64,000 nt of DNA, from positions 62,001 through 126,000 of the forward strand of contig CAVVSK010000012.1 of the NCBI GenBank assembly GCA_963750965.1. Direction: 5' to 3'. Each line of letters opens with the position of its first letter. Position 1 is the first letter of the stretch. Below, piece after piece: positions 61,911-64,000 of the stretch. Below the pieces are notes generated by a model. That model saw only the letters and a program-made list of their open reading frames with translations. It was not told the origin of the DNA and did not search any database. Source of the DNA: CANKHA01 sp963750965 (lineage in GTDB: Bacteria; Pseudomonadota; Alphaproteobacteria; Rhizobiales; Xanthobacteraceae). A program made the translations under genes and the position numbers.

Positions 61911-62939
61911 ATGCTCCCGCTGCGTCAACCCTTCATGCCCATGGAAGCCAAATCGGTGGACGAGATTCCCACCGGTGACGAATGGCAATACGAGCCGAAA
62001 TGGGACGGGTTCCGCTGCCTCGTCTTCCGGGACGGCGACAAGATCGCGTTGCAATCGAAATCCGGTCAGCCGCTGACGCGCTATTTCCCGGATCTCGTTG
62101 AAGCCGTCGGCGGGATCAAGGCCAAGCGCTTTGTGCTCGACGGCGAGATCGTCGTGCCGAGCAATGGCGGTCTTTCCTTCGACGATTTGCTCCAGCGCAT
62201 CCACCCTGCCGCCAGCCGTGTGACCAAGTTGTCGAAGGAAACTCCGGCGTTGCTGATCGTCTTCGACCTGCTGGTGGATGCGGACGGCAAACTCCTCGCC
62301 GGGCAGCCGTTGGCCGAACGTCGCCCGCTGCTTGAGCTATTCGCAAAGAAATATCTCAAGGGGCAGGATCGCATCCGGCTGTCGCCTGCCACTGTACGCT
62401 TGGCTGACGCCAAGAAATGGCTCACCAGCGTGGGCGCCACCCTTGACGGCATCATCGCTAAGCGGCGCGATGTCGAATACCGTTCGAACGAGCGCAGCGG
62501 CATGCGCAAGATAAAAAACTACCGCAGCGCCGATTGCGTGGTGGGCGGCTTCCGGTATCTCGAAGCCAAGAAGCTCGTCGGCTCCCTGCTGCTGGGTCTT
62601 TACGACGCTAAGGGCCAGCTCCATCACGTCGGCTTTACCTCGACCATCAAAAATACCGAGCGCGCCGCCCTGACGAAAAAGCTGGAAAAGCTGATCGGTC
62701 CGCCAGGCTTTACGGGCAACGCGCCCGGCGGGCCGAGCCGCTGGTCGACCAAGCGATCCGCCGAGTGGCAGCCGCTCAAGTCAAAACTGGTGGTGGAGGT
62801 CTGCTACGACCATTTCACCGGCGACCGCTTCCGGCACGGCACGCGCCTGATGCGCTGGCGGCCCGACAAGGCGCCGAAACAATGCACGCTCGACCAGGTG
62901 AAGCAAAAGAAGGCGAACCTGATGAAGCTGCTGAAGTGA
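61911..62939 (+). CDS. ATP-dependent DNA ligase (LigC-like)
   Basis: A 342-residue ligase. Nucleotidyltransferase motif I EPKWDGFRCLVFRDG with the AMP-Lys, motif III-like LIVFDLLVDADG, motif IV DGIIAKRRDVEYRS and motif V RKIKNYRSADCVVGG, followed by an OB-fold domain. It lacks the primase and phosphoesterase parts of LigD; such stand-alone enzymes serve in repair. No ku gene is nearby. A bidirectional terminator follows. Confidence 0.92.
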   Translation: MLPLRQPFMPMEAKSVDEIPTGDEWQYEPKWDGFRCLVFRDGDKIALQSKSGQPLTRYFPDLVEAVGGIKAKRFVLDGEIVVPSNGGLSFDDLLQRIHPAASRVTKLSKETPALLIVFDLLVDADGKLLAGQPLAERRPLLELFAKKYLKGQDRIRLSPATVRLADAKKWLTSVGATLDGIIAKRRDVEYRSNERSGMRKIKNYRSADCVVGGFRYLEAKKLVGSLLLGLYDAKGQLHHVGFTSTIKNTERAALTKKLEKLIGPPGFTGNAPGGPSRWSTKRSAEWQPLKSKLVVEVCYDHFTGDRFRHGTRLMRWRPDKAPKQCTLDQVKQKKANLMKLLK

Positions 62940-62943
62940 CTCC

Positions 62944-62976
62944 TTTATCCCTCCCGCTTGCGGAGAGGGATAAAAA
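62944..62976. terminator. Bidirectional terminator between ligase and folC
   Basis: A stem of TTTATCCCTC / GAGGGATAAA (62944-62953 and 62965-62974) with an inner CCGC-TT-GCGG; A/T-rich on both ends, lying between two convergent stop codons. It can end transcription in both directions. Confidence 0.8.
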
Positions 62977-64000
62977 TCACTCCGGCAGCGTGCCGTTCTG
63001 TTTCAGCACCTCGCCCGCCAGATAAAGCGAGCCGGTGATCAGGATGCGCGGCGGGGGATCAAGCTCCAGCATTTCCGTGGCGTCGAGTGCCGCCTTGATG
63101 CTGGCTCGCGTCATAGCGGGAATGCCGACGCTGCGCGAGGCATAAGCGACCTCGTCGGGCGAGAGCGCGTTTTTCTGATGCTCGATCGGGACGGCGATGA
63201 TGCGCCGCGTCAGCCCGGCAAAATTACGCAGAAATCCCGCGCAGTCCTTGCTCGACAACATGCCGACAATCAGCACCAGCGGGCGCGGCACCCGCTCCTC
63301 GAGGTCCGCGAGCGCGGCCGCGATGGCGCGGCCGCCGTCGGGATTGTGCCCGCCGTCGAGCCAAAGTTCGCTGCCCTGCGGCACGCGCAATGCGAGGGAC
63401 CCGGTGGTCAGCCGCTGCATGCGCGCCGGCCATTCGGCATTGATCACGCCCGCTTCGAAAGCCGATACCCGCGGCGTAAGCGAGGGGATTGCGCGCAAGG
63501 TGGCGACCGCCAGCCCGGCATTGTCGAATTGGTGGCGGCCATACAGCTTCGGCGGGGGCAAATCCAGCAGCCTCTCCTCGTCCTGAAAGACGAGACGGCC
63601 GCGTTCTTCGCCCGCCGTCCACTCCTCGCCGGCGATGTACAGCGGCGCATCGAGGCGAGCGGCACGGCGCTCGATCACCGAGAGTACGTCACGCTGCTGC
63701 GCGGCCGCGATGACAGGTACCCGCTCCTTGATGATTCCAGCCTTTTCCGTTGCCACCTGATCAAGGCTCCCGCCGAGATAGTCCGCGTGGTCGAGCGCGA
63801 TCGGCGTAATAACCGTGGCCAGGGGCCTTTCAACCACGTTGGTCGCGTCGAGCCTGCCGCCAAGGCCAACCTCCAACAGCACCACATCGGCGGGATGGCG
63901 GGAAAACAGCAACAGGCCCGCCGCGGTGGTGATCTCGAACAATGTCAGCGGCGCCCCGGCATTGACGCGCGCGCATTCCGTCTAGCGCCGCCTCCAACTC
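62977..64000 (-). CDS. folC: Folylpolyglutamate synthase / dihydrofolate synthase FolC, 5' end outside window
   Basis: Adds glutamate to dihydropteroate and folates. Visible: LFEITTAAGLLLF, VLLEVGLGGRLDATNVV, TPIALDHADYLGG, EKAGIIKE, and the C-terminal Mur-ligase-like domain with LDGGHNPDGGRAIA and ITGSLYLAGEVL. The open frame from 63942 is preceded by ECARVNAGAPLT in the same frame, but just upstream one extra base (plus-strand 63978-63979, GAC G GAA) breaks it from ELEAALD, leaving a TAG. The N-terminal P-loop domain lies beyond base 64000. Confidence 0.88.

Noticed and set aside
1..64000. tRNA, rRNA, tmRNA, CRISPR, prophage, insertion sequence
   Set aside because: Read for the usual landmarks (TTCGA-type T-arm sequences, repeat-spacer arrays, transposase or integrase motifs) and found none I can support.

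Overview
This window is a chromosomal segment of an alphaproteobacterium of the order Hyphomicrobiales (Rhizobiales), most like the Bradyrhizobium/Nitrobacteraceae-Xanthobacteraceae group. The evidence is high GC content, gene neighbourhoods typical of that group (secA-ppiC-argJ; lysC-ptsP-prfA-prmC-DUF4167; phaR/phaAB; divL-tsaE/amgK-murU-addB-addA-trxA), a DivL homologue with tyrosine in the H-box, and short palindromic repeats of a type common in these genomes. Nearly all of it is core metabolism. I see no rRNA, tRNA, CRISPR array, prophage, transposase or integrase.

Layout. 1-9.7 kb: a cut-off L,D-transpeptidase, secA, a parvulin lipoprotein, argJ, a Nudix hydrolase, an orphan Flp pilin, a methyltransferase and comF. 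9.7-20.2 kb: grxC, a nitrilase-family amidase, DUF1178, an EamA transporter, ubiG, lysC, ptsP, prfA/prmC and DUF4167 behind a 413-nt leader. 20-25.3 kb: a methyltransferase, gloB, the PHB genes phaB/phaA with divergent phaR, a membrane protein and rpmF. 25.4-31.3 kb: mtgA, ispA, a DUF1345 membrane protein, then a compact minus-strand stress locus (ECF sigma SigF, anti-sigma NrsF, a Met-rich periplasmic peptide, a cytochrome b and a Tat-exported molybdopterin reductase). 31.4-37.8 kb: sdhCDAB, DoxX, a PPOX-like protein, a VOC protein and a broken NDH-2. 37.8-46.1 kb: an RND efflux system with TetR, mutM, ubiE-ubiB. 46.2-49.7 kb: DUF1801, a ribbon-helix-helix segment joined to coaBC, twin palindromes, dut, cysK. 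49.8-64 kb: divL, tsaE-amgK, murU, addB, addA, trxA, an ATP-dependent DNA ligase and a cut-off folC.

The best biological story is the SigF locus. Two perfect matches to the motif GTAACC-N16-CGAA lie upstream of sigF and of the Met-rich peptide gene, and the gene set matches the known SigF/NrsF-controlled reactive-chlorine defence built on a methionine-rich sacrificial peptide and a YedY/YedZ methionine sulfoxide reductase.

The second major observation concerns the sequence itself. At least twelve reading-frame breaks in conserved genes (DUF1178, prmC, gloB, NDH-2 five times, tetR, mutM, ubiE, folC; a second tetR break is likely) can each be repaired by removing one base, and wherever the base can be placed it is G or C. 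No break needs an added base. Such one-sided, locally clustered indels look more like an uncorrected long-read consensus than gene decay. Several apparent oddities, including a UbiE-UbiB fusion, vanish once this is recognised.
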